DNA of 19,876 nucleotides from CAIMZW01 sp037133095. Lineage in GTDB: Bacteria > Actinomycetota > Actinomycetes > Nanopelagicales > Nanopelagicaceae. The notes beneath the pieces were generated by a model, which did not search any database, was not told the DNA's origin, and saw only the letters and a list, made by a program, of their open reading frames with translations. Made by a program: the position numbers and the translations under genes. Of this stretch, positions 5,727 to 13,225 are shown one piece after another. The first letter of the stretch is position 1; the number at the start of each line of letters is the position of its first letter. The DNA lies in contig JBAXOT010000033.1 in NCBI GenBank assembly GCA_037133095.1, forward strand, positions 1-19,876. Direction: 5' to 3'.

Positions 5727-6507
5727 GGGCTGACACCTTATTCTTCAATGAGCCGATTCCTTCTATAGTGACAACTACTTCAGATCCTTCTTGCATCGGT
5801 CCAATCCCCGCCGGAGTTCCAGTAAGAATGACATCGCCCGGTAGAAGCGTCATGACCGAAGTAACGAAGGCAATGATCTCTGGGATCTTAAAAATCATCG
5901 AAGAGATTGGCTCGGATTGTTTCACTTCGCCATCTACCGAGGTAGTAATCATCTGCGATTGCGGATCAAATTCGGTTTCAATCCACGGTCCAAGCGGACA
6001 GAACGTGTCGAAGCCTTTTGCGCGGGTCCATTGCCCATCGCGTTTTTGCAAATCTCGCGCTGTGACGTCGTTGCCGATGGTGTATCCGTAAATGACGTCT
6101 CGATACCGTTCCACCGGAACGTCTTTGCAAATTCGGCTGATAATGATGGCGAGTTCGCCTTCGAAATCAACGCGCTCGCTCATTCGGGGCCACTGAATGG
6201 TTTCGTTTGGCCCAATGACCGTGGTGTTTGGCTTGATGAAGATTATTGGTTCTTCCGGAACCGCAGAATCCATTTCGGCGGCATGGTCGGCATAGTTCTT
6301 TCCGATACAAACGACTTTGCTCCGCGGGATGATTGGGGCAAGGAGGCGAACGTCGGCCAACCCAACTTTGGTCTCCGTAGGAACAATCCCGGAGTACATC
6401 GGATCGCCTTTGAGAACCAAAATCTCATTGTTGGCGTTGAGAATTCCATAGGCCGGGTCAGTACCTAAACCAGTACTTGGAGATGGGGCAAAACGGACGA
6501 TTCTCAT
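5716..6507 (-). CDS. Fumarylacetoacetate hydrolase (FAH) family protein
   Basis: Members of this family are metal-dependent enzymes acting on short keto acids (acylpyruvate hydrolases, oxaloacetate decarboxylases or tautomerases, HpcE-type isomerases). The 263-residue product has the catalytic core: VVCIGKNYADHAAEM, the metal-ligand motif VDFEGELAIII with two glutamates, a ligand aspartate in IGNDVTARDLQ, then KGFDTFCPLGPW and the C-terminal GDVILTGTPAGIG. The exact substrate cannot be inferred. The ATG at 6507 is chosen over a TTG six bases upstream because AAGG is correctly spaced from it. A homologue sits upstream of the glutamyl-tRNA synthetase gene in mycobacteria too, so the linkage is old. 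Its N-terminus, MRIVRFAPSPSTG, is unusual and resembles the start of the neighbouring GluRS. Confidence 0.92.
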   Translation of the reverse strand: MRIVRFAPSPSTGLGTDPAYGILNANNEILVLKGDPMYSGIVPTETKVGLADVRLLAPIIPRSKVVCIGKNYADHAAEMDSAVPEEPIIFIKPNTTVIGPNETIQWPRMSERVDFEGELAIIISRICKDVPVERYRDVIYGYTIGNDVTARDLQKRDGQWTRAKGFDTFCPLGPWIETEFDPQSQMITTSVDGEVKQSEPISSMIFKIPEIIAFVTSVMTLLPGDVILTGTPAGIGPMQEGSEVVVTIEGIGSLKNKVSARAK

Positions 6508-6522
6508 GCTCAAACCTTATCG

Positions 6523-6843
6523 TTAAAGCAATTCCAACTCTTCGCCGCTGTTAACCCAGTAAACAGTTGCGGTAGGCGAGAAGCTCTTTACTCGCGCCAA
6601 GCTTTCCTTCGCAGGTTGGAGCCCCACGACGACAATCCCCTCAATCCCAGTTATTTGACTTGCCAGCGCCACAACTAAAACGGCGTGAATTGCATCGACG
6701 TTAAAATCTTGGATCGAGACTGGGATTGCGACATAGGTCCGTCCGGTTTCGTCTCGAAGCGCGGCAGCAGAAGACGATTGTGATCGTGCCATTGTTGCTT
6801 TGGCGAGGGTGGCGAGCTTGAGATCTTCGGGATTACTGCTCAT
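6523..6843 (-). CDS. Cytidine deaminase-like protein lacking zinc ligands
   Basis: This 106-residue protein occupies the place after the HlyC/CorC gene where many actinobacteria carry a Cdd-like gene. RDETGRTYVAIPV and the following helix with ALASQ resemble the first half of the cytidine deaminase fold. Catalytic features are missing: the sequence contains no cysteine and only one histidine, so neither the C/H-A-E motif nor the P-C-x-x-C motif exists. It is therefore unlikely to be a zinc deaminase; a structural or regulatory role is possible. The ATG at 6843 is preceded by a very strong AAGGAGGAG site and overlaps the upstream gene by 11 bases, which supports a real, translated gene. A longer frame (to 6921) would lie inside the upstream gene and is rejected. 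Confidence 0.75.
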   Translation of the reverse strand: MSSNPEDLKLATLAKATMARSQSSSAAALRDETGRTYVAIPVSIQDFNVDAIHAVLVVALASQITGIEGIVVVGLQPAKESLARVKSFSPTATVYWVNSGEELELL

Positions 6844-8137
6844 GCATCTCCTCCTTCGCATCGACTTTCTCATCACTGATTCGACTAGCCAGAACCGTTC
6901 CGATTCGATGTCGACGGCCAATAGGGCGTTCAGCAGTTATCTTCCAACCGTGGATCGAAATCGTGCTGCCAGGAATTGGAACTCGGCCAAGTTTCTTTGC
7001 AAGAAACCCGCCCAAGCTATCGACATCTTCGCGCTCTTCTTCCGTCAATTCCAACTCAAAAGCATCAGAGAAATCTTCTACGTGTAGCCGAGCTGATAGC
7101 CGCGCGGTATTGGCATCCAACCACTCGATCTCTTCTTCACTCTCATCATATTCATCATCAATTTCACCAACGATTTCTTCCAAAATGTCTTCGATGGTGA
7201 TCAAACCTGCAGTCCCGCCGTACTCATCAATAACGATGGCCATGTGGATTTGATCGCGTTGCATCTCTTTTAACAAATCTGCTGCGGTTTTGGTCTCCGG
7301 CACAAAAGTCGCAGGTCGGAGATGCTGTTCGACCCTTTCCGTTTGTTCGGACTCATGGTGTTCGTGAACTCGCTTTGCCAAATCTTTCACATAAGCAATT
7401 CCAACAACATCATCTAGGTTTTCGGTGATAACTGGAATGCGGGTAAAGCCGGAACGAAGTGCCAATGAAAGACCTTGGCGCAGGGTCTTTCCACCTTCAA
7501 TCCAGACCATATCCGTGCGGGGAACCATAAGTTCGCGCACATGAGTCTCGCCGAGGTCGAATACCGAGTGAATCATTTCGCGTTCTGATTCTTCTACCAA
7601 ACCACGTTCGCTTGCTTGATCGACGAGATCTCGAAGTTCGGCTTCACTTGAAAATGGACCTGTGCGAAATCCTTTTCCAGGGGTGATTGCATTTCCGATA
7701 AAAATCAGCAAAGTCGTCAGAGGTCCCAAAATCTGCGCCAATAAATCAGCGACGATGGCAGCCGGTCTTGCCCAAGCCATCGCGTGCTGTTTCCCCAGCG
7801 TTCGAGGTCCAACCCCAACCACAACATAAGAGAGAAGTACCATCACCACGATCGCCGAGAGAATACTCAATCCCCTATGGTGGGAACGCAAGAGAAATGC
7901 ATTAGCGACTAAGACGGTTGCGGTGAGTTCGCAAGTCTTTCTAACGAGTAACAAGACGTTGAGATAACGATACGGCTCTTGGATTACCTTCAACATGCGT
8001 TGGGCTTGTTTTGGCTTATTCTCGATGAGATCGTCCACAATAACTCGAGAAATCGAGTTCAAGGCTGACTCACTGCCGGCTAGGAACCCAGCAAAAAGTA
8101 GTAATGCAATAACGATCAATACTGTTACTACATTCAT
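6833..8137 (-). CDS. HlyC/CorC-family membrane protein with CBS domains
   Basis: The 434-residue protein has the full architecture of the UPF0053/CorC group linked to magnesium or cobalt homeostasis. First comes an N-terminal membrane domain (DUF21, about residues 1-190) starting with a hydrophobic helix and GSESALNSISRV. Next is a CBS pair (about 205-325; VPRTDMVWI, GFTRIPVI, and MAIVIDEYGGTAGLITIEDILEEIVGEI). An acidic linker follows, then the C-terminal CorC/HlyC domain (about 345-420; DSLGGFLAKKLGRVP). The old name hemolysin is misleading; ion efflux or its regulation is likelier. The ATG overlaps the ybeY stop in ATGA, indicating coupling. Location between ybeY and the Cdd-like gene is the standard actinobacterial order. 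Confidence 0.92.
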   Translation of the reverse strand: MNVVTVLIVIALLLFAGFLAGSESALNSISRVIVDDLIENKPKQAQRMLKVIQEPYRYLNVLLLVRKTCELTATVLVANAFLLRSHHRGLSILSAIVVMVLLSYVVVGVGPRTLGKQHAMAWARPAAIVADLLAQILGPLTTLLIFIGNAITPGKGFRTGPFSSEAELRDLVDQASERGLVEESEREMIHSVFDLGETHVRELMVPRTDMVWIEGGKTLRQGLSLALRSGFTRIPVITENLDDVVGIAYVKDLAKRVHEHHESEQTERVEQHLRPATFVPETKTAADLLKEMQRDQIHMAIVIDEYGGTAGLITIEDILEEIVGEIDDEYDESEEEIEWLDANTARLSARLHVEDFSDAFELELTEEEREDVDSLGGFLAKKLGRVPIPGSTISIHGWKITAERPIGRRHRIGTVLASRISDEKVDAKEEMHEQ

Positions 8138-8574
8138 GAGGCTCGTCTCCAGTTGTTGAGAAGTTCATCTTGTAGCGCAAACATTTCTTTCTCTTCGCTG
8201 GACTCGGCATGATCAAAGCCAAGAAGATGAAGTACGCCATGAACTGTCAAGAGATGAAGTTCGTCCGCGAGAGAGTGATTTTTTGTCGCTAACTTGGCAT
8301 ATTCAGGACAGAGCACGATATCGCCAACAATCCCCGGCCCGTCGTTAATACTGTTTGGTTTCATCTCATCCATAGGGAAAGAGAGAACGTCGGTTGGGCC
8401 AGGTAATCCCATCCACTCGATGTGTAAGTCGGTCATCACCTCTTCGCCAACGATTCGGATATTCAACTCGGATTCGGGATGAATACCCATCTGCGAAAGC
8501 GCAAACTCTGCTAGTGAGATTATTGCGGATTCGTCACACGCAATTCCGGATTGATTCGAAATGTCTATGTTCAT
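8134..8574 (-). CDS. ybeY: Endoribonuclease YbeY (16S rRNA maturation)
   Basis: YbeY is a single-domain zinc endoribonuclease needed for 16S rRNA 3'-end maturation and ribosome quality control. The product has TDVLSFPMDE, GDIVLCPEYA and the zinc motif HGVLHLLGFDH, with histidines at 112, 116 and 122. With the ATG at 8574 it is 146 residues and begins MNIDISNQSG, as relatives do. A TTG at 8595 would add seven residues. Neither start has a good ribosome binding site, so translation probably depends on the phoH gene, which ends 24 bases upstream. The end overlaps the next gene by four bases. phoH-ybeY is one of the most widely conserved bacterial gene pairs, joining a PhoH ATPase to RNA processing. 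Confidence 0.95.
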   Translation of the reverse strand: MNIDISNQSGIACDESAIISLAEFALSQMGIHPESELNIRIVGEEVMTDLHIEWMGLPGPTDVLSFPMDEMKPNSINDGPGIVGDIVLCPEYAKLATKNHSLADELHLLTVHGVLHLLGFDHAESSEEKEMFALQDELLNNWRRAS

Positions 8575-8598
8575 AGTTATTACTTGCTCGCGCAAGAA

Positions 8599-9633
8599 TT
8601 AACGATCACCAGTCCCAGAACGAAGGGTTCGAGTAGGCAGTTGAGATTTTTGCTCATCAAAGCGGCCATAAGCGCTGACGATGTCACCTACAAGTCGATT
8701 GCGAACCACATCTTCTGCAGTCAGTTGCATAAAGCAAATATCGTCGACGCCATCAAGAATGTCATGCACAACGCGAAGACCAGACTGGGTGCCGTTAGGA
8801 AGATCGACCTGAGTCACGTCGCCAGTTATGACCATTTTTGAGCCAAAGCCCAATCGAGTGAGGAACATCTTCATCTGTTCGGCCGAAGTGTTCTGAGCTT
8901 CATCCAAAATCACGAACGCATCATTAAGAGTTCGTCCGCGCATATAGGCCAACGGTGCAATTTCGATGATTCCTGATTGCATCAGGCGAGGAATTGATTC
9001 CTGATCAATCATGTCGTGGAGGGCATCAAAAAGTGGGCGCAAATATGGATCAATTTTTTCTTGCAACGTGCCGGGAAGAAAGCCCAATCGCTCACCCGCC
9101 TCGACCGCTGGACGGGTCAAAATAATGCGATTCACCTGTTTGGTTTGGAGCGCTTGAATCGCCTTGGCCATAGCCAGGTAGGTCTTTCCAGTGCCCGCGG
9201 GCCCCACGCCAAAAGTGATGGTGTGGCTATCGATGGCCTCAACATACTTCTTCTGATTGGAAGTCTTAGGGCGAATCGTTTTGCCACGATTGCTTAAGAT
9301 ATTTAGCGAGAGAACTTCACCTGGATGTTCAGTCGGGGTATGACGAATCATTGCAATCGAGCGTTGAACCGAATCGATGCTCAAAGTTTGACCGGCGCGA
9401 ATCAGGACCAGAAGTTCTCGAACCAGGGCTTCAAATTGACCGACTTGGGCGAGATCACCTGATGCAAATATCTCATTGCCTCGGACAGTTATGGAAATAT
9501 CGGAGAACTCTTCCTCCAGTACCCGTAAGTGTGCGTCGTGTGGGCCGACGAGTGCGACCATAGAAATGGCAATCGGGACAGTTATCAATGCGGGTTCCAT
9601 TGCGGATGAGTCTACTTTTAACCGGGCGGCCAT
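8599..9633 (-). CDS. phoH: PhoH-like ATPase (PhoH/PhoL)
   Basis: This is a cytosolic P-loop ATPase associated with RNA metabolism. The 344-residue product has an N-terminal region of about 120 residues with a KH-like portion, then the PhoH core with Walker A GPAGTGKT (144-151), ILTRPAVEAGERLGFLPG, PLAYMRGRTLNDAFVI with Walker B VILDEAQNTS, and VITGDVTQVDLPNG. Length fits the PhoL branch that is paired with ybeY. The ATG at 9633 has an AGAGAG site five bases upstream and overlaps the end of the HIT gene by 16 bases. A second ATG 11 codons in has no such site. The basic C-terminus (RTLRSGTGDR) is short. The specific RNA role is not established for actinobacteria, so the functional link to YbeY is inference from gene pairing. 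Confidence 0.95.
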   Translation of the reverse strand: MAARLKVDSSAMEPALITVPIAISMVALVGPHDAHLRVLEEEFSDISITVRGNEIFASGDLAQVGQFEALVRELLVLIRAGQTLSIDSVQRSIAMIRHTPTEHPGEVLSLNILSNRGKTIRPKTSNQKKYVEAIDSHTITFGVGPAGTGKTYLAMAKAIQALQTKQVNRIILTRPAVEAGERLGFLPGTLQEKIDPYLRPLFDALHDMIDQESIPRLMQSGIIEIAPLAYMRGRTLNDAFVILDEAQNTSAEQMKMFLTRLGFGSKMVITGDVTQVDLPNGTQSGLRVVHDILDGVDDICFMQLTAEDVVRNRLVGDIVSAYGRFDEQKSQLPTRTLRSGTGDR

Positions 9634-9953
9634 GCGAACTCTCTGCCACCTAAAAGATGAAGGTGAGCGTGGAACACACTCTGCCCGGCAGACTCGCCGG
9701 TGTTGAAGACCAGTCGATAACCAGTCAATGCTTCACTTTCAGCCAAATCTCCGGCGACAGTCAGAAGTTCAGCAGCCACGGACGGCGCGTTCATTGCCAA
9801 ATCAGCTGCGTTTGGAAAATGGCTTTTTGGCACAATCAAAATATGAGTTGGCGCTTGTGGTGAAATATCCCGAAAAGCGACGACAGTGTCGGTGGCATAG
9901 ACAAAGTCGACGGGGATTTGCCCCGAAACGAATGTGCAGAACAAGCAATCCAT
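9618..9953 (-). CDS. HIT-family nucleotide-binding protein (HinT-like)
   Basis: Histidine-triad proteins hydrolyse nucleoside phosphoramidates and related AMP-linked compounds. The 111-residue product starts MDCLFC, typical of the HinT group with a metal-binding CxxC. It has FRDISPQAPTHILIVPK (28-44) and the catalytic triad HAHLH (95-99, inside QSVFHAHLHLLGG). Length is normal for the family. The gene lies between rsmE and phoH, as in many actinobacteria. The start ATG at 9953 has no Shine-Dalgarno sequence at normal distance; an AAAGGTAAAGC element is duplicated further upstream. Substrate and physiological role are not known from sequence. Confidence 0.93.
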   Translation of the reverse strand: MDCLFCTFVSGQIPVDFVYATDTVVAFRDISPQAPTHILIVPKSHFPNAADLAMNAPSVAAELLTVAGDLAESEALTGYRLVFNTGESAGQSVFHAHLHLLGGREFAWPPG

Positions 9954-9969
9954 AAGAAAAATACTAATG

Positions 9970-9989
9970 CTTTACCTTTGCTTTACCTT
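9970..9989 (-). repeat. Two tandem copies of AAGGTAAAGC upstream of the HIT gene
   Basis: Reading the minus strand, AAGGTAAAGC occurs twice in direct succession, with a single A in the join shared by neighbouring bases. The pair fills the short gap between rsmE and the HIT gene. Each copy contains an AAGG ribosome-binding-like core, but even the nearer one is about 20 bases from the ATG. It may be a small slippage duplication or may reflect a different start. Confidence 0.5.
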
Positions 9990-9990
9990 G

Positions 9991-10722
9991 TTACCAACGC
10001 GAGATAAGGGCTTGAATTGCCGCCAAGGCAACTGCGCCTGCGTGAGCCGAACGGAAAACCGGTTTTCCCATGCCCACAATTTTTCCACCGTGAGCGGAGA
10101 TTTCCTCGATCTCGCGTTCTGAAATTCCGCCTTCGGGACCGATAATCACAACTATCGATTCGACTTCACTGATTTCCTGCGAATGATGAGCAAAATATTC
10201 GGAAAGTCGCTCGAAGGCCGCTTCGTGAAAAATCAGGATTAACGATCGAGGAAAAAATTCTTCGGAAATTGTCGCTGTTGAAATCGGTTGGTGAATCCGG
10301 GGAATGATGCTCCGGCGAGATTGCTTGCTGGCAGCGGTTCCAGCGTTGCGCCATTTAGCCAAACTTTCGGAATTCCACTTCGAGATTGCCCGTTCAGATT
10401 CCCACGGATGGATCTCGTCAACACCAGCCTCGGTCAATAACTCGAGAGTCTCTTTAAGGCGATCCGACTTGGTGAGTGCTTGGATGACAATAAGTTTAGG
10501 TTTGATCACAGAATCTGATCCGCGCTCTTCAATCGAGAGCGTAAAACTATTCTTAGCAATTTCCGAGATAGTTCCAATCGCCCATTCTCCCGCACCGTTA
10601 CTTATCGCGAGGCGCTCGCCTGCACGCATTCGCATAACTGTGATGGCGTGGTGGGCTTCATCGCCCGAAACTACCTGAGTCCGGCCACTGGAGATCGAAT
10701 CGACGAAGAAGTATGAGAGCAT
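9991..10722 (-). CDS. rsmE: 16S rRNA (uracil-1498-N3)-methyltransferase RsmE
   Basis: RsmE is a SPOUT-class enzyme that methylates U1498 of 16S rRNA in the assembled small subunit. The 243-residue product has an N-terminal PUA-like part (EAHHAITVMRMRAGE, about 23-37) and the knotted SPOUT domain with ALTKSDRLKETLELLTEAGVDEI, IIGPEGGISEREI and the cofactor-loop region GKPVFRSAHAGAVALAAIQAL. The last motif departs from the more usual L-R-T-x-T-A pattern but keeps the arginine and the A-G/A-L features. The ATG at 10722 is preferred; a TTG directly before it would add one residue. The start lies three bases beyond the dnaJ stop, so translation is coupled. hrcA-dnaJ-rsmE is a common order in Gram-positive bacteria. 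Confidence 0.94.
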   Translation of the reverse strand: MLSYFFVDSISSGRTQVVSGDEAHHAITVMRMRAGERLAISNGAGEWAIGTISEIAKNSFTLSIEERGSDSVIKPKLIVIQALTKSDRLKETLELLTEAGVDEIHPWESERAISKWNSESLAKWRNAGTAASKQSRRSIIPRIHQPISTATISEEFFPRSLILIFHEAAFERLSEYFAHHSQEISEVESIVVIIGPEGGISEREIEEISAHGGKIVGMGKPVFRSAHAGAVALAAIQALISRW

Positions 10723-10725
10723 CAA

Positions 10726-11847
10726 TTACCGATTAAATGCATCTCTAACGCGACTGAAAAATCCACTCTCCGAATGCTTCTCTCCCCGCTTATGAATTTC
10801 AACATCGCCATCTTGCTCGCCTCGAAGGGTTGCCAATTTTCGCATCAGCTCTTCTTGGTCCTTATTTAACTTTGTCGGAATTTTCACTTCGATGTGAACT
10901 ATCAAGTCGCCACGGCCGTTGCCACGTAATTTGGTAATTCCTAAATCTTTCAAGGTCACATTCTCACCACTTTGAAAACCAGGCTTTACATGCACGGATT
11001 TAGGACCGTCGAGAGTCTCTACCTCAACGGTGGCTCCCAAGGCAGCAGACGTCATCGGAATCGAAATTGAAATATGGAGATTATTTCCTTCGCGCACCAA
11101 TGACTCATGCGGACGCTCTACTATCTCAACATAAAGATCCCCGGCTGGGCCACCACCAGGACCAACTTCGCCCTGCCCAGAAAGTTGAATTCGATTTCCG
11201 GTCTCTACCCCTCCAGGAATCTTCACTGTAATCGTTCGGCGCGAGCGCACCCGACCATCCCCTGCGCACTCACCGCATGGATCGGCGATGACCGAGCCAT
11301 AACCCTGACAATTGGCGCACGGACGTGAAGTCATAACCTGTCCAATAAATGAACGGGTCACTTGTTGGGTTTCGCCGCGACCCTTACAAATTTCACAAGT
11401 TTTAGGCTTGCTGCCATGTGCACAGCCGTTGCCGCCGCACTTCTGACAGACCACAGCGGTTTCTACGTTAAGTTCTCGTTCGACCCCAAAGCAGGCTTCC
11501 GAGAGATCAACTTCCACCCGAATCAGCGCATCTTGTCCAGGCCGCATCCGAGTCCGCGGGCCACGAGATGAAGCCCCGCCACCAAAGAAGGCATCCATGA
11601 TGTCGCCGAACCCAAAATTGGCGCCGCCAAATTGCGAATAGGGATCGCCACCTAAATCATAGGTTTGACGCTTTTCCGGGTCGCTCAATACCTCGTAGGC
11701 CGATGTGATGGATTTGAATGTTTCTGCGGTTCCCGGATCCGGATTAACGTCAGGGTGATACTCCCGGGCCAGCTTTCGATACGCCTTCTTGATTTCATCA
11801 AAGGATGCGTCTCGGGAAACTCCCAAGGTGTCGTAATGATCTGACAT
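10726..11847 (-). CDS. dnaJ: Chaperone DnaJ (HrcA-linked copy)
   Basis: This is a type I J-protein co-chaperone that stimulates DnaK and binds unfolded proteins in the cytosol. The 373-residue product has the J domain (1-70) with HPD at 31-33, and a short Gly/Phe region (about 72-95). Four zinc repeats of C-x-x-C-x-G-x-G type follow between about 133 and 205 (CQKCGGNG, CEICKGRG, CANCQGYG, CGECAGDG), then the two C-terminal beta domains. All zinc cysteines are present. It begins inside the hrcA stop codon (TAATG) and has a GTGAGG site upstream. Because it follows hrcA and dnaK/grpE are not here, it corresponds to the second DnaJ (DnaJ2) of actinobacteria. Confidence 0.96.
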   Translation of the reverse strand: MSDHYDTLGVSRDASFDEIKKAYRKLAREYHPDVNPDPGTAETFKSITSAYEVLSDPEKRQTYDLGGDPYSQFGGANFGFGDIMDAFFGGGASSRGPRTRMRPGQDALIRVEVDLSEACFGVERELNVETAVVCQKCGGNGCAHGSKPKTCEICKGRGETQQVTRSFIGQVMTSRPCANCQGYGSVIADPCGECAGDGRVRSRRTITVKIPGGVETGNRIQLSGQGEVGPGGGPAGDLYVEIVERPHESLVREGNNLHISISIPMTSAALGATVEVETLDGPKSVHVKPGFQSGENVTLKDLGITKLRGNGRGDLIVHIEVKIPTKLNKDQEELMRKLATLRGEQDGDVEIHKRGEKHSESGFFSRVRDAFNR

Positions 11848-12860
11848 TAATTAGCCTCACTCAAGAAGTGTCCGATATATCCAGCCACGGCATTCACCAT
11901 GGCCATTGAACCTGCGTAGTCCATTCGAGTAGGACCCAATATCCCTAAAGCACCGAGGGCGCCTTCATTATTCCCGTAACCCATGGTTACTAAGGAAGTA
12001 GTCTGCAAGCCTCGCTCGTTCTGCTCATCGCCAATACGAACTTGAACCTGGTTTCCAGCATCCGAGAGCAATCGAAGGAGCACTACTTGTTCTTCCAAGG
12101 CTTCAAGGACCGGCAAAATGGTGGTCGTGAGTTCCTGTCCGGAACGAGCCAGGTTTGAGGTGCCAGCCAGAACTACTTTTTCTTCCGGACGTTCAACTGC
12201 AATTTCGATTAATGATGCGACGATGACTGCGATGCAATTTCGATCCGTGGCGGCAAAGGTGTCGGTAAACCCTTCTAGTTGACGCGCAACTCCGGAAAGT
12301 GGCTGCCCTTGTATGGCGCGGTTCAATTTATCGTGAACCTCAGCAAGAACATCTTCTGCAATATCACAAGGCAGCTCGATGGCTCGTTGATCAACTCGAC
12401 CACCATCAGTAATCAGAACCATCATTGCTCGGGAAGGATGCAGGAGTACTAACTCCATGTGTCGAACTCGAGATTTAGTCAAAGATGGATACTGCACCAC
12501 GGCTACTTGCTTGGTGATCTGAGCAAGAAGGCGAACCGTACGCGCCACAATGTCATCAACTTCAAGCGCACCCTCAAGAAAAGTCTCGATCGCCCGACGT
12601 TCGGGATTTGAAAGCGGTTTAACCTGAGCCAACCTATCTACAAATAACCGGTATCCACGATTGGTAGGAATACGACCAGCACTGGTATGAGGTTGGGTGA
12701 TGAAACCGGCCTCCTCTAAAACCGCCATTTCATTTCTAATGGTGGCTGGTGAAACGCCGAGTCCATGGCGAGCCGCAATAACTTTTGAGCCGACCGGTTC
12801 TTCAGTGGCAACATATTCCTCGACGATGGCACGAAGGATTTCAAGTTGGCGATCTTGCAT
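11847..12860 (-). CDS. hrcA: Heat-inducible transcription repressor HrcA
   Basis: HrcA represses class I heat-shock genes by binding CIRCE inverted repeats and is folded with help from GroEL. The 337-residue product starts MQDRQLEILRAIVEEYVATEEPVGSK and has the winged helix with GVSPATIRNEMAVLEEAGFI and PHTSAGRIPTNRGYRLFVD, both hallmarks of the family. A large C-terminal dimerisation domain ends with GALGILGPTRMDYAGSMAMV. The frame extends 48 codons upstream through the DoxX-like gene, but the ATG at 12860 gives the normal N-terminus; the site before it is weak (GAG). I found no TTAGCACTC-N9-GAGTGCTAA element upstream of hrcA, dnaJ or elsewhere in the window, so its targets (presumably groES/groEL) lie elsewhere and autoregulation is not evident. 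Confidence 0.95.
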   Translation of the reverse strand: MQDRQLEILRAIVEEYVATEEPVGSKVIAARHGLGVSPATIRNEMAVLEEAGFITQPHTSAGRIPTNRGYRLFVDRLAQVKPLSNPERRAIETFLEGALEVDDIVARTVRLLAQITKQVAVVQYPSLTKSRVRHMELVLLHPSRAMMVLITDGGRVDQRAIELPCDIAEDVLAEVHDKLNRAIQGQPLSGVARQLEGFTDTFAATDRNCIAVIVASLIEIAVERPEEKVVLAGTSNLARSGQELTTTILPVLEALEEQVVLLRLLSDAGNQVQVRIGDEQNERGLQTTSLVTMGYGNNEGALGALGILGPTRMDYAGSMAMVNAVAGYIGHFLSEAN

Positions 12861-12868
12861 AAAACGAC

Positions 12869-13213
12869 TCAGACAGTGACGAGAACGATAGAGAGCAAGG
12901 TGATGAGCAAGAATGGTGGAAAAGCTACTGCCAATTTCTTTGCCCGTGAATGCAGGTAAATCGAGCCTGCCATCGAGCACCACAAGAAGGCAGTGGCGAG
13001 CCAAGTGAAGAGCGAATCCGGGTAACGCAATCCGAAAATTAACCCTAGGGCAGCGATACCTTCCAACGCTCCTACCGCCCGTGCAATCAGATCTTTTACG
13101 CCAAGATCTCGGGTGCCTGATAACCCCTTTGGGCTGCCTGCGAGCTTGGAAAGACCCGCAATAATAAAGATAAGCGCCAAGAGCATTACCAAGATGTTAT
13201 GGGTCAGATGCAT
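12869..13213 (-). CDS. DoxX/MauE-like small membrane protein
   Basis: The 114-residue protein has four hydrophobic segments (about residues 6-26, 41-62, 67-88 and 95-113) with G-L-S-K-L-A-G after the first helix, the pattern of DoxX-like four-helix membrane proteins. There is no cleavable signal peptide pattern. The role of this family in bacteria is poorly defined; some members are tied to thiol or quinone redox chemistry. The ATG at 13213 has AAGG about eight bases upstream, 12 bases after the hemW stop. The stop is only eight bases before hrcA, so the three genes are probably co-transcribed. Family call is moderate; function is not recognised. Confidence 0.75.
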   Translation of the reverse strand: MHLTHNILVMLLALIFIIAGLSKLAGSPKGLSGTRDLGVKDLIARAVGALEGIAALGLIFGLRYPDSLFTWLATAFLWCSMAGSIYLHSRAKKLAVAFPPFLLITLLSIVLVTV

Positions 13214-13225
13214 GTCTCAACCTTA

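Noticed and set aside
12861..13004. N-terminal extension of HrcA by 48 residues
   Set aside because: It is the DoxX-like gene read in another frame; the ATG at 12860 gives the normal HrcA N-terminus.
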